From: Eubacterium_B sp034180045
Lineage (GTDB): Bacteria; Bacillota; Clostridia; Peptostreptococcales; Anaerovoracaceae
Assembly (NCBI GenBank): GCA_034180045.1
Contig: JAXFOY010000020.1
Span: 1-64,000 of the forward strand
DNA length: 64,000 nucleotides
Reading direction: 5' to 3'
In this document: positions 44,276 to 53,168 of the stretch, one piece after another
Layout: each line of letters begins with the position of its first letter
Position numbering within the stretch: the stretch's first letter is position 1
The notes under the pieces: generated by a model
The model's database searches: none
Told to the model about the DNA's origin: nothing
What the model saw: only the letters and a program-made list of their open reading frames with translations
Program-made: the position numbers and the translations under genes

Positions 44276-44318
44276 AAAGGAAGCTGCGCTTCCGCTTTCG
44301 GAAGTTTGACTTCCTTTT
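44276..44318. repeat. Alternating GGAAG/CTTCC inverted repeats
   Basis: Four alternating arms occur in 39 bases: GGAAG (44279-44283), CTTCC (44289-44293), GGAAG (44300-44304) and CTTCC (44310-44314), flanked by AAA and TTTT. Outer and inner arms can form nested or alternative hairpins on either strand. It lies between the divergent XRE genes and may be a leader switch or terminator. Confidence 0.5.
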
Positions 44319-44448
44319 ATAGGCATATGTATTGCTATATAATTTAATCGCTATCATACTGCTATGTGATTTCTGCACAATTTGAATTATATCATGTATG
44401 TATCTTTATATTTTTATATCGGCAATTAAAAGTATTAAAGGAGCATTT

Positions 44449-44703
44449 ATGGAGTTTGATGAATTTAATCTCGTTCTGTGTAATAATCTTCGTATGATTA
44501 GAAAAGTTAGAGGTCTGTCGCAAAGCAGCTTGGCATTGCAGCTTGGCATAAGCCGCTCTACCTATAGCGCCATTGAAAACGGCAGGCAGACCATATCTCT
44601 TTACCATGCGATTTTGCTTTCCGAAATCCTACTGGTTGATATTCAAACATTTTGGTGTGTAGATTTGGAAGAAAAGCTGTTTAGTCACCTGAATCCAGGG
44701 TAA
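44449..44703 (+). CDS. Small XRE family regulator
   Basis: An 84-residue protein consisting almost only of a Cro/CI helix-turn-helix (residues 10-66; QSSLALQLGISRSTYSAIENG). The ATG at 44449 has AAGGAG at 5-base spacing; earlier starts lack it. It is divergent from the larger XRE gene across a 232-base region with dyad elements, an arrangement like phage or toxin-antitoxin switches, though no phage genes are present. Confidence 0.8.
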   Translation: MEFDEFNLVLCNNLRMIRKVRGLSQSSLALQLGISRSTYSAIENGRQTISLYHAILLSEILLVDIQTFWCVDLEEKLFSHLNPG

Positions 44704-44708
44704 AGGCT

Positions 44709-44732
44709 CAACCACCGCAATATCGGCGGTTG
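44709..44732. terminator. Hairpin between XRE gene and prfB
   Basis: CAACCACCG (44709-44717) pairs with CGGCGGTTG (44724-44732) with one A-C mismatch, between convergent genes. The U-tract is poor, so termination is uncertain. Confidence 0.4.
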
Positions 44733-44744
44733 ATTGTACGCACT

Positions 44745-45846
44745 TTATATCTTTGCTTTTAACTCTTCATTTATAAAATAATCTATCTCTCCATCCATTA
44801 CCGATGAAACATTTCCAACTTCAGCCCCGGTGCGATGATCTTTAACCATAGTATACGGCTGGAAAACATATGACCTGATTTGCGAACCCCAGGTTATCTG
44901 TGAAAAATCGCCTTTGAGTTCAGCCAGATTTTCCTTGTGTTCTCTCTCCGCAAGCTCTGTGAGCTTTGAAGCTAAAATTCTCATAGCTACCTCGCGGTTT
45001 TGATGTTGGCTTCTCTCGTTTTGACAGGTAACAACTATGTTTGTTGGCAGATGCGTGATTCGTATTGCAGAGTCCGTCGTATTTACATGCTGCCCTCCCG
45101 CACCGCTGGATCTATAGGTATCTATTCTCAAGTCCTGTGGATTTATCTCTACGCTGAAATCCCCGTCAATTTCCGGCATAATCTCTACAGAAGCAAAGGA
45201 AGTCTGCCTTTTCCCCGCTGCATTAAACGGTGAAATTCTCACCAGTCTGTGAACGCCGTTTTCTCGTCTTAGATAGCCATAGGCATTTTCACCATCTATT
45301 ATCATAGTTACGCTTTTAATGCCTGCCTCCGTGTCATCCTGCAAGTCAACTATTTTGACTCCATAACCGCGCTTATCCGCCCAACGCATATACATACGCA
45401 TGAGCATTTCCGCCCAGTCCATCGCATCTACACCACCTGTTCCGGCATGCACCGACAAAATGGCACTGCTGTGATCATGTTTTCCGTCGAGGAGGAGCTT
45501 CAGTCTAAAAGCCTCGGCATCTCTTGAAATTTCATCAAAGAGCGTCACTATGGAAGATGCTTCCTCTTCGTCGTCAAGCTCCTCTGCAATTTCTATCATT
45601 TCGCTTACATCGCTAAAGCCCGATAACAACCTGTCATATTCGTTCACCGTGTTCTCCAGGCTTTTTTTCTTTTTGAGCAGGCTCTGCGCTTTTTCGGTAT
45701 CACTCCAAAAATCCGCTTGCTCGCTCTGTTTATTCATTTTACTTATACGTTCTCTAAGACCCGCAAGGTCAAAGAGACTCACCTGCCTCTTTTAGTTTTG
45801 CTTCCGCTTTCGGCAAATCCAATTTAATCGCATCAAGCATCAACAT
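44745..45846 (-). CDS. prfB: Peptide chain release factor 2, with programmed +1 frameshift
   Basis: RF2 reads UGA and UAA stop codons. The first 25 codons (45846-45772) encode MLMLDAIKLDLPKAEAKL and on to GESL, then an in-frame TGA (45771-45769). Shifting +1 at CTT-TGA-C continues at 45770 into DLAGLRERI and the rest of RF2, for 366 residues in total. The GGQ catalytic motif is in SSGAGGQHVN, and the stop-codon-reading SPF-type region is in the middle. AGGAG lies 8 bases before the ATG. Its own UGA shortage thus controls its synthesis, as known for RF2. It lies 65 bases after secA. Confidence 0.96.
45768..45790 (-). promoter_or_regulatory. RF2 programmed frameshift site
   Basis: On the minus strand an internal Shine-Dalgarno-like AGGTGAG lies just before TCT CTT TGA C. 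This is the classical slippery CUU UGA C with a purine-rich stimulator upstream, requiring a +1 shift to make full-length RF2. Confidence 0.92.
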
Positions 45847-45911
45847 AGAATCATCTCCTATCTGTAAATTTTATGGTTCGGCTTACAATTTTATGATTTA
45901 TATCCTCATCC

Positions 45912-48698
45912 CTATTCTGCCATATCTTTTTTCATGCAGCAGTTCTTATATTTTTTCCCGCTTCCGCACGGGCAGGCATCATTTCTGCCAATCTTTGGTT
46001 GATTTCGCTTTACGGGATCTTGCTTTACCGTTTTGTTCTCTTTCGGTGCACTTGCAGGTCCACCGCTTTTAGCATCTGCGTCACTATACTCGGACTTGCT
46101 CGCTTTACCGCTGGCAACAACTGCTTTTCTCTCAGTACTTGTATTTACGGATACACTATAACAATATCTTACGGTATCCTCCTGAATAGCGCCTATCATT
46201 TGCTCGAACATGTCAAAGCCTTCTTTGCCGTATTCAGCGGCAGGATCCTGTTGTCCTATCGCACGAAGCCCTATACCTGACTTTAACTGATCCATAGCAT
46301 CTATATGATCCATCCATAGGTTATCAACAACTCGAAGTAGAATTACGCGCTCTATCTCACGCATGTGTTCTTCGCCTATTTCAGCTTCTTTTTCTTTGTA
46401 CAGGTCATCCAACTGTGAGCAAACATCGTCTATTAACGATTCGGTCGTCATGTCCCTTAATGTGTCCTCATCAAAGTCACTTCTTAAATTAAATCCCGGC
46501 ACGAGCTTGTTGAGGTTTCGTCCAAGTTCTGCAAAGTCCCATTCCTCAGGGAATTTACTTACCATGGTTACAGGCGTAACTATAGCGCTGACGAGATTGT
46601 CTTTCATGTTCATTATATCAGAACGAATGTCCTCACCAAACAGAACCTTACGTCTTTCTCCATAGATAATGCTTCTCTGCTTATTCATTACATTATCGTA
46701 TTGCAGAACATATTTTCTGATTCCGAAGTTCTTGCCTTCCACTTTTTTCTGTGCGTTTTCTATGGTTCTTGAAAGCAGACTCGTCTCAAGCGGCTCGTCA
46801 TCGGCAAGTCCCATTTTTCCTACCAGCCCTTGCATGCGTTCTCCGCCGAAAAGGCGCATAAGTTCATCCTCAAGAGAAATAAAGAACTGAGTGCTTCCCG
46901 GGTCTCCCTGACGACCGGCTCTACCTCTTAGCTGATTATCAATACGCCTGGATTCATGTCTTTCACTACCGAGAATACATAGGCCTCCAAGTTCCACAAC
47001 TTGTTCGTGTTCAGGCTGTCTTTCCAGCTTATATTTTTCGTGAAGCTCTGCAAATTTCCTTCTTGCCGCATTTAGCTCCTCATCATCGCTTTTTACAAAA
47101 CTTGTTGCAAAGAGAATGTGTTCATCAGTGTAACCGAGCCTTTTCATCTCTCTCTTTGCCTCAAATTCAGGATTACCTCCCAAGATAATATCCGTACCGC
47201 GCCCCGCCATATTGGTCGCTATGGTTACCTGTCCCAGTCTACCCGCTTCAGCGACAATTTCAGCTTCTCTCTCATGTTGTTTAGCGTTAAGGACATTGTG
47301 CTTTATTCCTCTTTTTGTTAAAAGATTGCTTAAAAGCTCTGATTTTTCAATAGAAATAGTACCCACAAGCACAGGCTGTCCTGTCTTGTGAACATCGGCA
47401 ACCTTATTTGCCAAAGCCTTAAACTTACCGGCCTCTTTTGAATATACGGAGTCAGGAAGGTCAATTCTCTGAGGTGCTTTGTTAGTAGGTACAACAACAA
47501 CATCCATATTATAGATGTCACGGAATTCCTCTTCCTCAGTCTTTGCCGTACCCGTCATTCCTGAGAGTTTTCCATACATACGGAAGTAATTTTGCAAAGT
47601 AATCGTTGCCAAAGTCTTAGATTCCGATCTTACGGATACACGTTCCTTTGCCTCTATTGCCTGATGCAGTCCGTTGCTGAATCTACGACCTATCATCAGA
47701 CGACCTGTAAATTCATCTACAATCAAAATTTCGCCATCGTTAACTATATAGTCAACATCTCTTTCCATGATATTGTGAGCCTTAAGAGCCTGCAATACAT
47801 GATGATTAATCTCCATATTCTCAGGATCGCCGTAATTTTCCACCCCAAAGAAAGCTTCAGCTTTGTTTACGCCGGCATCCGTCAACGAAACCTGCTTATC
47901 CTTTTCATCCACGATATAATCGCCTGTCGGATTCGCATCCTTTTCATCAATTTGCTCACCTCTTGTAAGCGTCTTTACAAACCTGTCCGCCTTTTGGTAC
48001 AAGTCTGTGGATTTATCCCCTTGTCCCGAAATAATCAAAGGAGTTCTCGCTTCATCTATCAAAATGGAATCGACCTCGTCTATGATTGCATAGTTCAGTT
48101 CGCGCTGAAGAAGTTCTTCTTGATAAATAACCATATTATCTCTTAGATAATCAAAGCCGAACTCATTGTTTGTTCCATATGTGATGTCACAGCGATATGC
48201 TTTTTTTCTTTCATCTCCGCCGATGCTGTTAAGCACACAGCCGACGCTAAGACCCAGGAACGTATAAAGTTTTCCCATCCACTCAGCGTCACGCTTTGCC
48301 AAGTAGTCATTGACGGTTACTACATGTACGCCTTTGCCGGTCAGTGCGTTCAGGTAAACCGGCAGCGTTGCCATCAAAGTTTTACCTTCACCGGTCTTCA
48401 TCTCTGCAATGCGACCTTGGTGAAGAACTATACCGCCTATAATCTGTACGTGGAAATGCTTCATTCCCAAACTTCTTACCGCAGCCTCACGACAAACTGC
48501 AAAAGCTTCAGGTAAAAGCTCATCCAAACTTTCTCCGTCCGCTATTCTATGCTTAAACTCGTCTGTCTTAGCTCTGAGTTCGTCATCACTTAGCTTTGAC
48601 GTTTCATCATCCAAAGCCTCAACTTGACCGGCGATTTTTTCGAGTTTTTTTATTTCCTTAGAATTAAGATCACCAAATATTTTTTCTAATAAGCTCAT
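45912..48698 (-). CDS. secA: Preprotein translocase ATPase SecA
   Basis: A 928-residue motor that drives secretory proteins through SecYEG. It has Walker A MKTGEGKT near residue 102, DEVDSILIDEA (DEAD-like box), ATNMAGRGTDI (motif VI region), a preprotein crosslinking domain and helical wing/scaffold domains. A C-terminal zinc motif CPCGSGKKYKNC contacts SecB or the ribosome in other species. The start codon overlaps the stop of the CorC-like gene (TAATG). It is followed by prfB. Confidence 0.97.
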   Translation of the reverse strand: MSLLEKIFGDLNSKEIKKLEKIAGQVEALDDETSKLSDDELRAKTDEFKHRIADGESLDELLPEAFAVCREAAVRSLGMKHFHVQIIGGIVLHQGRIAEMKTGEGKTLMATLPVYLNALTGKGVHVVTVNDYLAKRDAEWMGKLYTFLGLSVGCVLNSIGGDERKKAYRCDITYGTNNEFGFDYLRDNMVIYQEELLQRELNYAIIDEVDSILIDEARTPLIISGQGDKSTDLYQKADRFVKTLTRGEQIDEKDANPTGDYIVDEKDKQVSLTDAGVNKAEAFFGVENYGDPENMEINHHVLQALKAHNIMERDVDYIVNDGEILIVDEFTGRLMIGRRFSNGLHQAIEAKERVSVRSESKTLATITLQNYFRMYGKLSGMTGTAKTEEEEFRDIYNMDVVVVPTNKAPQRIDLPDSVYSKEAGKFKALANKVADVHKTGQPVLVGTISIEKSELLSNLLTKRGIKHNVLNAKQHEREAEIVAEAGRLGQVTIATNMAGRGTDIILGGNPEFEAKREMKRLGYTDEHILFATSFVKSDDEELNAARRKFAELHEKYKLERQPEHEQVVELGGLCILGSERHESRRIDNQLRGRAGRQGDPGSTQFFISLEDELMRLFGGERMQGLVGKMGLADDEPLETSLLSRTIENAQKKVEGKNFGIRKYVLQYDNVMNKQRSIIYGERRKVLFGEDIRSDIMNMKDNLVSAIVTPVTMVSKFPEEWDFAELGRNLNKLVPGFNLRSDFDEDTLRDMTTESLIDDVCSQLDDLYKEKEAEIGEEHMREIERVILLRVVDNLWMDHIDAMDQLKSGIGLRAIGQQDPAAEYGKEGFDMFEQMIGAIQEDTVRYCYSVSVNTSTERKAVVASGKASKSEYSDADAKSGGPASAPKENKTVKQDPVKRNQPKIGRNDACPCGSGKKYKNCCMKKDMAE

Positions 48699-49981
48699 TA
48701 TTTTTCCCCTTCTCTGATTTTATCTTCAAGATTTTCAACCCTAATTGTAAGTTCAAGAGCCTTCCTCTCATCAGCTTTCGTTACAATTGCCTTGAAAATT
48801 TTATTTCCTACACTGTATTCGAAACGATCCCCTCTTTTAGGAAGCTTATCTAACTGGATTGCCGCCCACCCGTTGACCGTCGTCGCATCAATTTCCGCCT
48901 GTTCGCCGAAAAAGTCCATCATTTTTTCAAAATTTGCAGAGCCTATAACCCTGTAGCTGCCATTTTGTTGCAAGGTGATTTCTCTCATAGCAACTGTATC
49001 ACTCTCGTCATATATTTCGCCTACAAGCTCTTCAATTATATCCTCTGACGTTACAATTCCTTCAGTACCGCCATATTCGTCTACAATGATTGCCATACGG
49101 CATTTATTCTCTTGCAGTTTGCTCAAAAGATCTGCCGCCTTAATAGACCCTGCCACATATACAACCGGTTTTACCATATCGGATACTGCGGCACCTCGAC
49201 CGTATACATAGTTGTGAAAATCCTTTTGATTCAGCACCCCTATGATATCATCAAGTTCTCCCTCATATACAGGAAGCCTCGAAAATCCTGTTGTTCTAAA
49301 GATCTCGTCTATCTCTTCTTCCGGAGTATCGACCTCTACCGCCTCAATGTCAACACGAGGTGTCAAAATATCCTGAGCCTCAAGAGAACTGAAGCTTATA
49401 GCATTCTGAATCAGCTCATTTTGCCCTGCATCTATACCTCCTGTAACAAAGGCTTCATCTACTATCGTAACAAGTTCGTCTTCGGTTATGCTGGGCACAA
49501 CTTCAGTTTTGAATATTGCCGAAAGCAGTTTCTTCCACTGCGCAAATATCCAGTTTACGGGTGTTAGAATAATCCTTAACAAGTTCAGCAAAGGTGCGGA
49601 AAACATCGCGAATTTCTCCGGATGTTCTTTAGCAAGGCTCTTCGGCGTTATTTCTCCAAATATGAGAACGGTTATCGTCGTCACTATAGTTGAGATAGTC
49701 GCCCCGTACTGCCCATATAAGTTTACGAACAAAACGGTTGCCACCGCTGTACTGGCAATGTTTACAAGGTTGTTTCCCACAAGAATTGTCGAAAGCAAAT
49801 TATCGTAATTCTGTTCCAGTGCCAATACTCTCTTCGCTTGTAAATCTCCGGCATCCGCCTTATTTTTGATTCTAATTCTATTTAGTGAAGTAAATGCCGT
49901 TTCCGTTGCGGAAAAAAAAGCCGAACAGAGTAATAATAATACAATCTGTATTATAGGCGACATTATACTGTGAGCTTCCAT
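48698..49981 (-). CDS. Hemolysin C/CorC-type DUF21-CBS membrane protein
   Basis: A 427-residue protein: an N-terminal DUF21 domain with about four helices (residues 1-190; FFSATETAFTSLNRIRIK and ITPKSLAKEHPEKFA), two CBS domains (about 205-325; DILTPRVDIEAV and DEYGGTEGIVTSEDIIEELVG) and a C-terminal CorC_HlyC domain. Related proteins mediate magnesium or cobalt movement or bind nucleotides through CBS. It is translationally coupled to secA downstream, which is not an obvious functional link. Confidence 0.9.
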   Translation of the reverse strand: MEAHSIMSPIIQIVLLLLCSAFFSATETAFTSLNRIRIKNKADAGDLQAKRVLALEQNYDNLLSTILVGNNLVNIASTAVATVLFVNLYGQYGATISTIVTTITVLIFGEITPKSLAKEHPEKFAMFSAPLLNLLRIILTPVNWIFAQWKKLLSAIFKTEVVPSITEDELVTIVDEAFVTGGIDAGQNELIQNAISFSSLEAQDILTPRVDIEAVEVDTPEEEIDEIFRTTGFSRLPVYEGELDDIIGVLNQKDFHNYVYGRGAAVSDMVKPVVYVAGSIKAADLLSKLQENKCRMAIIVDEYGGTEGIVTSEDIIEELVGEIYDESDTVAMREITLQQNGSYRVIGSANFEKMMDFFGEQAEIDATTVNGWAAIQLDKLPKRGDRFEYSVGNKIFKAIVTKADERKALELTIRVENLEDKIREGEK

Positions 49982-50087
49982 AATATATAAATTCTCCTAA
50001 AATTAACTGTGGACATATCTGCCAAGCTTACCTGCTCATTTTATCATATAAATATGAAAAAATAAAGGAGATGGGTTGAAAATCAGG

Positions 50088-50119
50088 GTGTTCTCAAAAC
50101 ACACAAAACAATGTATAAT
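50088..50119 (+). promoter_or_regulatory. birA promoter with overlapping dyad
   Basis: TTCTCA (50091-50096) and TATAAT (50114-50119) are 17 bases apart. GTGTT (50088-50092) and AACAC (50098-50102) form a short inverted repeat over the -35. No BirA-type biotin operator was seen. Confidence 0.45.
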
Positions 50120-50228
50120 ATTGTAGTACATTAAGTTTACAATTGTTGCTGATTGCTTATTTTTCAGCTGTGAATTTAACAACTGTCAATTTCTCGCTTC
50201 AATCATATTCGCATATTCGGAGGTAAAA

Positions 50229-51197
50229 ATGTCCACCAAAATTGAACTTCTAAAACTCTTAGATGCTAACTACGGTTCTTTTGTTTCAGGAGAGAGTCTT
50301 GCACAGAACCTCGGAATTTCAAGGGCTGCGGTGAATAAAGCCGCCTCAGGGCTAAAAAAAGCAGGTTATAAGATTTTGAGCAGACCCAGTCAGGGCTATA
50401 AACTGCTCGAAAAAATCGATATTCTAACAGAGGAAGCTATCGGCTCCGGTATCAGCGAAGTATGCAAGCTTACCGTGTTTGATACGATTGACTCAACCAA
50501 TAATTATGCTCATACTCTTGCAATTTCGGACATTCCGCAAGTAATTGTAGCGAATTGCCAAACTGCCGGAAAGGGAAGGCTCGGACGAAGTTTTATATCT
50601 CCGTCCGGCAGCGGAATTTACTTAACGGTTGCCTTTAAGCCAAGCTTCGATCTTGATAAGTCACCTTTCATAACCATGGCATCCGCTTTGGCTGTTTGCA
50701 AAGCCATCGAGAGCCTTTGCAATGTATCACCCAAGATTAAGTGGGTTAATGACATATTCTACAGGAATAAAAAAATATGCGGCATCCTGACTGAAGCCCA
50801 AACAAATTTAGAAACCGGAAGAATAGACAGATTGCTTATCGGCATAGGAATTAACTGCTTCCCCGGCGAGTTTCCCGATGAACTGGCAAACATAGCAGGC
50901 AGCATTTCCGATGAAGCGGGGACTTTCTCCAGAAGCAAACTCGCAGGCATAGTAATTGACAATATTCTTGCTATGATTAAAGGGTTTCCAAGTACGAACT
51001 TTTTGCCTGAGTATAGGCGTAAATGCTTTGTTTTGGGCAAAAACATCTATGTGCACTCCATCGCCGACGGAAAGCGTATCAAAGCTCGTGCACTGGATAT
51101 AGATGACAACGGCGGGCTTGTCGTTGAGTATATGGAGGGAATACGAATGAGAGAAATCGAAACGCTTTCATCTGGAGAAGTTTCCGTTAGAGAATAG
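50229..51197 (+). CDS. birA: Bifunctional biotin ligase/repressor BirA
   Basis: A 322-residue protein with an N-terminal winged helix (residues 1-60; SLAQNLGISRAAVNKAASGL), a central biotin-protein ligase domain with GKGRLGRSFISPSGSGIY (biotinyl-AMP loop), KIKWVNDIF and GILTEA, and a C-terminal SH3-like domain. It attaches biotin to carboxylase carriers and may repress biotin genes. GGAGG precedes the ATG. It is monocistronic with a strong terminator. Confidence 0.95.
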   Translation: MSTKIELLKLLDANYGSFVSGESLAQNLGISRAAVNKAASGLKKAGYKILSRPSQGYKLLEKIDILTEEAIGSGISEVCKLTVFDTIDSTNNYAHTLAISDIPQVIVANCQTAGKGRLGRSFISPSGSGIYLTVAFKPSFDLDKSPFITMASALAVCKAIESLCNVSPKIKWVNDIFYRNKKICGILTEAQTNLETGRIDRLLIGIGINCFPGEFPDELANIAGSISDEAGTFSRSKLAGIVIDNILAMIKGFPSTNFLPEYRRKCFVLGKNIYVHSIADGKRIKARALDIDDNGGLVVEYMEGIRMREIETLSSGEVSVRE

Positions 51198-51205
51198 AAA
51201 TAAGC

Positions 51206-51230
51206 ATCCCCGCGTAAACGCGGGGATTTT
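51206..51230 (+). terminator. Terminator of birA
   Basis: ATCCCCGCG (51206-51214) pairs perfectly with CGCGGGGAT (51219-51227) around a TAAA loop and is followed by T-rich sequence. Confidence 0.88.
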
Positions 51231-51256
51231 CTTATGCATTATAATTACATCTGCTC

Positions 51257-52045
51257 CTATTGAGTCTTTTCTACCAGTCTTCCCCAAATTACTATGCGAT
51301 CATCGCCTGGATCGTAGGTACATGTACTGAGCATTACAAGTCTGTCGTTTTCGCTCACCTCAACATCTCCCGCCTTATATCCCGCAAGCTCATTATGGTT
51401 CAAAATGTAATTTATGTAGTTTAATTTTGCATCGTTATCGTCTTGACCTATGTTAAGGTTGTATATCGCATTGTTTGTAGCATTCACATTGGCTGCCCCA
51501 AAAATCTCGAGATTATAGTTTTTTTCAGGGGTATAAATATCTATAATTTTGTGAGCTTTATAATATTTCTCATCCTCAAAGTATTTGCCGAGGCTATTGA
51601 ACATGCTGTCATCAAGCATTCTATGCCCATAGACTATCGTCAAAAAGTCATTAAAAGGGCTTCCGATATTGCTGTCGATAAAAATCGAACCTTTGCGACT
51701 ATATTCACCGGTCATAATGTGATACAGATAGTGATCGTTGTCCCTACCTTGAACAATAGGATAGTTTATCACTGTATTTTTGGATCGTATCCATCCTTTG
51801 ACATCTCCGCTTATTTTTTTGAGCGCATCCCAGTCTATTTTCAAGTCCTTTTCTTCTTTATCTACGCTCTCACCCATTCCGGCAATTTTTGCCAAATCGT
51901 CATATGCAACTGTCCCTTTGTGATATTCCATATAGATAGAATACACCTTATATCCGCTGAAGACCATAATTCCAATGAGAATCACCATTATCAACCGGTA
52001 TAACCATGTGCCGAGTCCTGCTTTTTTCTTTGTTTTATCTCTCAT
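51257..52045 (-). CDS. srtB: Class B sortase
   Basis: A 262-residue membrane-anchored transpeptidase. One N-terminal helix (about residues 14-37) is followed by the sortase domain. The catalytic triad is visible as His141 in VYGHRM, Cys242 in LSTCTYD and Arg250 in DDRIVIWGR. Class B enzymes attach surface proteins to peptidoglycan, often for heme uptake, or build pili. No LPxTG or NPQTN protein is in the window. It ends the minus-strand unit containing the cobalamin genes, 18 bases after the phosphatase gene. Confidence 0.93.
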   Translation of the reverse strand: MRDKTKKKAGLGTWLYRLIMVILIGIMVFSGYKVYSIYMEYHKGTVAYDDLAKIAGMGESVDKEEKDLKIDWDALKKISGDVKGWIRSKNTVINYPIVQGRDNDHYLYHIMTGEYSRKGSIFIDSNIGSPFNDFLTIVYGHRMLDDSMFNSLGKYFEDEKYYKAHKIIDIYTPEKNYNLEIFGAANVNATNNAIYNLNIGQDDNDAKLNYINYILNHNELAGYKAGDVEVSENDRLVMLSTCTYDPGDDRIVIWGRLVEKTQ

Positions 52046-52063
52046 CTAAACTCCATACTCCGT

Positions 52064-52732
52064 CTACTTTTCTATATTTTTTGATTGTTCCGCCTCATAC
52101 TCCTCTATAGTGGTCTGAAGCTTATCTCCGATTCTTCCAATCGCCCTATATTCCTTCGGTTTGCCATTTGATATCAAAATCTCGTAGCCGCATCCCGGTT
52201 CAGGCATCCAATCCCACATTGTTCTGCCGTCATCAAAGAGTTCATTCATAAAACTTGAAATGACCCCGCCGTGGCAAATCATCACAGAAACTGCTACTTT
52301 TTTTGATATATGCTCTTTTATCAGAAATCGTCCGCCGCGGCTCGTTCTCTTACGGAATTCATTGCGAGATTCGGCATTAGGCAACTTAACTTCACCTGTT
52401 TCATCATAGCCCCATTCGAGAAAAAGTTCATCATCTTTAAGCAAATCAAAGGGTTTGCACTCGTAATCGCCAAAATTCATCTCCTGCATGTCCTTAATCT
52501 GTCTATATTCAACATCTCCAAAGAGAATTTTAAGCGTTTCCTCCGTGCGCTTTAATCCTGTTGTGAAAAACTGTACATCGCCGGAAACCTGAGGATAAAA
52601 GCCGTTATCCCTTTGTTCTCTAAGCTTGCGCCTTCCCTCTTCACAAAGAGATATATCTGTTGCTCCATAGAACCATTTCTTCTGATTCCCCTCCGTTATT
52701 CCATGTCTTAAAATTAAAATCTTTGAGTCCAA
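52064..52732 (-). CDS. Histidine phosphatase, probable alpha-ribazole phosphatase
   Basis: A 222-residue histidine phosphatase (phosphoglycerate-mutase fold). LRHGITEGN (residues 8-16) carries the catalytic His and Arg; a second His is in MICHGGVISSF. It immediately follows the cobU-like gene (adjacent codons), in an operon with cobT, cobU and cobS. This context points to removal of the phosphate from alpha-ribazole phosphate (CobC/CobZ role), an inference from position since the family is broad. Confidence 0.78.
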   Translation of the reverse strand: MDSKILILRHGITEGNQKKWFYGATDISLCEEGRRKLREQRDNGFYPQVSGDVQFFTTGLKRTEETLKILFGDVEYRQIKDMQEMNFGDYECKPFDLLKDDELFLEWGYDETGEVKLPNAESRNEFRKRTSRGGRFLIKEHISKKVAVSVMICHGGVISSFMNELFDDGRTMWDWMPEPGCGYEILISNGKPKEYRAIGRIGDKLQTTIEEYEAEQSKNIEK

Positions 52733-53113
52733 CTATTTTACCTTACTTTCAATCCCGCAAAAAACGGTATATACCTCTGAAGCATGAGCGGCTATCAAAT
52801 TTACAATCCGACCTGTAGATTCTCTCCAGGCACGCTCGATTTTGTCCATAGGCACAAGTCCCCGGGAAATATCTTCACAAATTATTATTTTGTCACACAT
52901 CAAAGGCAGCTGCTTTTTTATATATTCTTCTGCACTCCGATTCCTTTGCTGATACCCGTATATAAATTTTTCCAAACCGTATATTACTTTTTTTCCCAAA
53001 TCAAAAGATTCAGTTTCACTGTTGCAGTAAAAAATATCGTCTTCGTTAAATTCAAAAGCCCGTCTGGCAAAATCAAGCTTTCCTTGATATGCTCCGGCAA
53101 AAATCAAAACCAT
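52733..53113 (-). CDS. Short CobU-like protein
   Basis: A 126-residue protein whose C-terminal half (EDISRGLVPMDKIERAW, STGRIVNLIAA, VYTVFCGIESKVK) matches the end of adenosylcobinamide kinase CobU (there NEVGxGIVP, REFRD, N..LA..AD.V and GLPL.LK). The N-terminal P-loop is altered: AGAYQGKL instead of GGARSGKS, losing the first Gly and the Ser. It is about 60 residues shorter than CobU. It lies between cobS and the phosphatase gene. It may be a second nucleotide-binding subunit or a decayed duplicate. Confidence 0.65.
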   Translation of the reverse strand: MVLIFAGAYQGKLDFARRAFEFNEDDIFYCNSETESFDLGKKVIYGLEKFIYGYQQRNRSAEEYIKKQLPLMCDKIIICEDISRGLVPMDKIERAWRESTGRIVNLIAAHASEVYTVFCGIESKVK

Positions 53114-53168
53114 ACAGATACCTTCCTATCAAAATATCTCTTAAAATACCGCTATCGCTTCGGCAAAA

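Noticed and set aside
44217..44448. Prophage or toxin-antitoxin locus around the two XRE genes
   Set aside because: No integrase, phage structural or toxin gene is nearby; only the regulators and the PGI-like gene are present.
47592..48146. A 184-residue plus-strand frame inside secA
   Set aside because: It is antisense to the well-supported secA gene, has no ribosome site and has unusual composition; a shadow frame.
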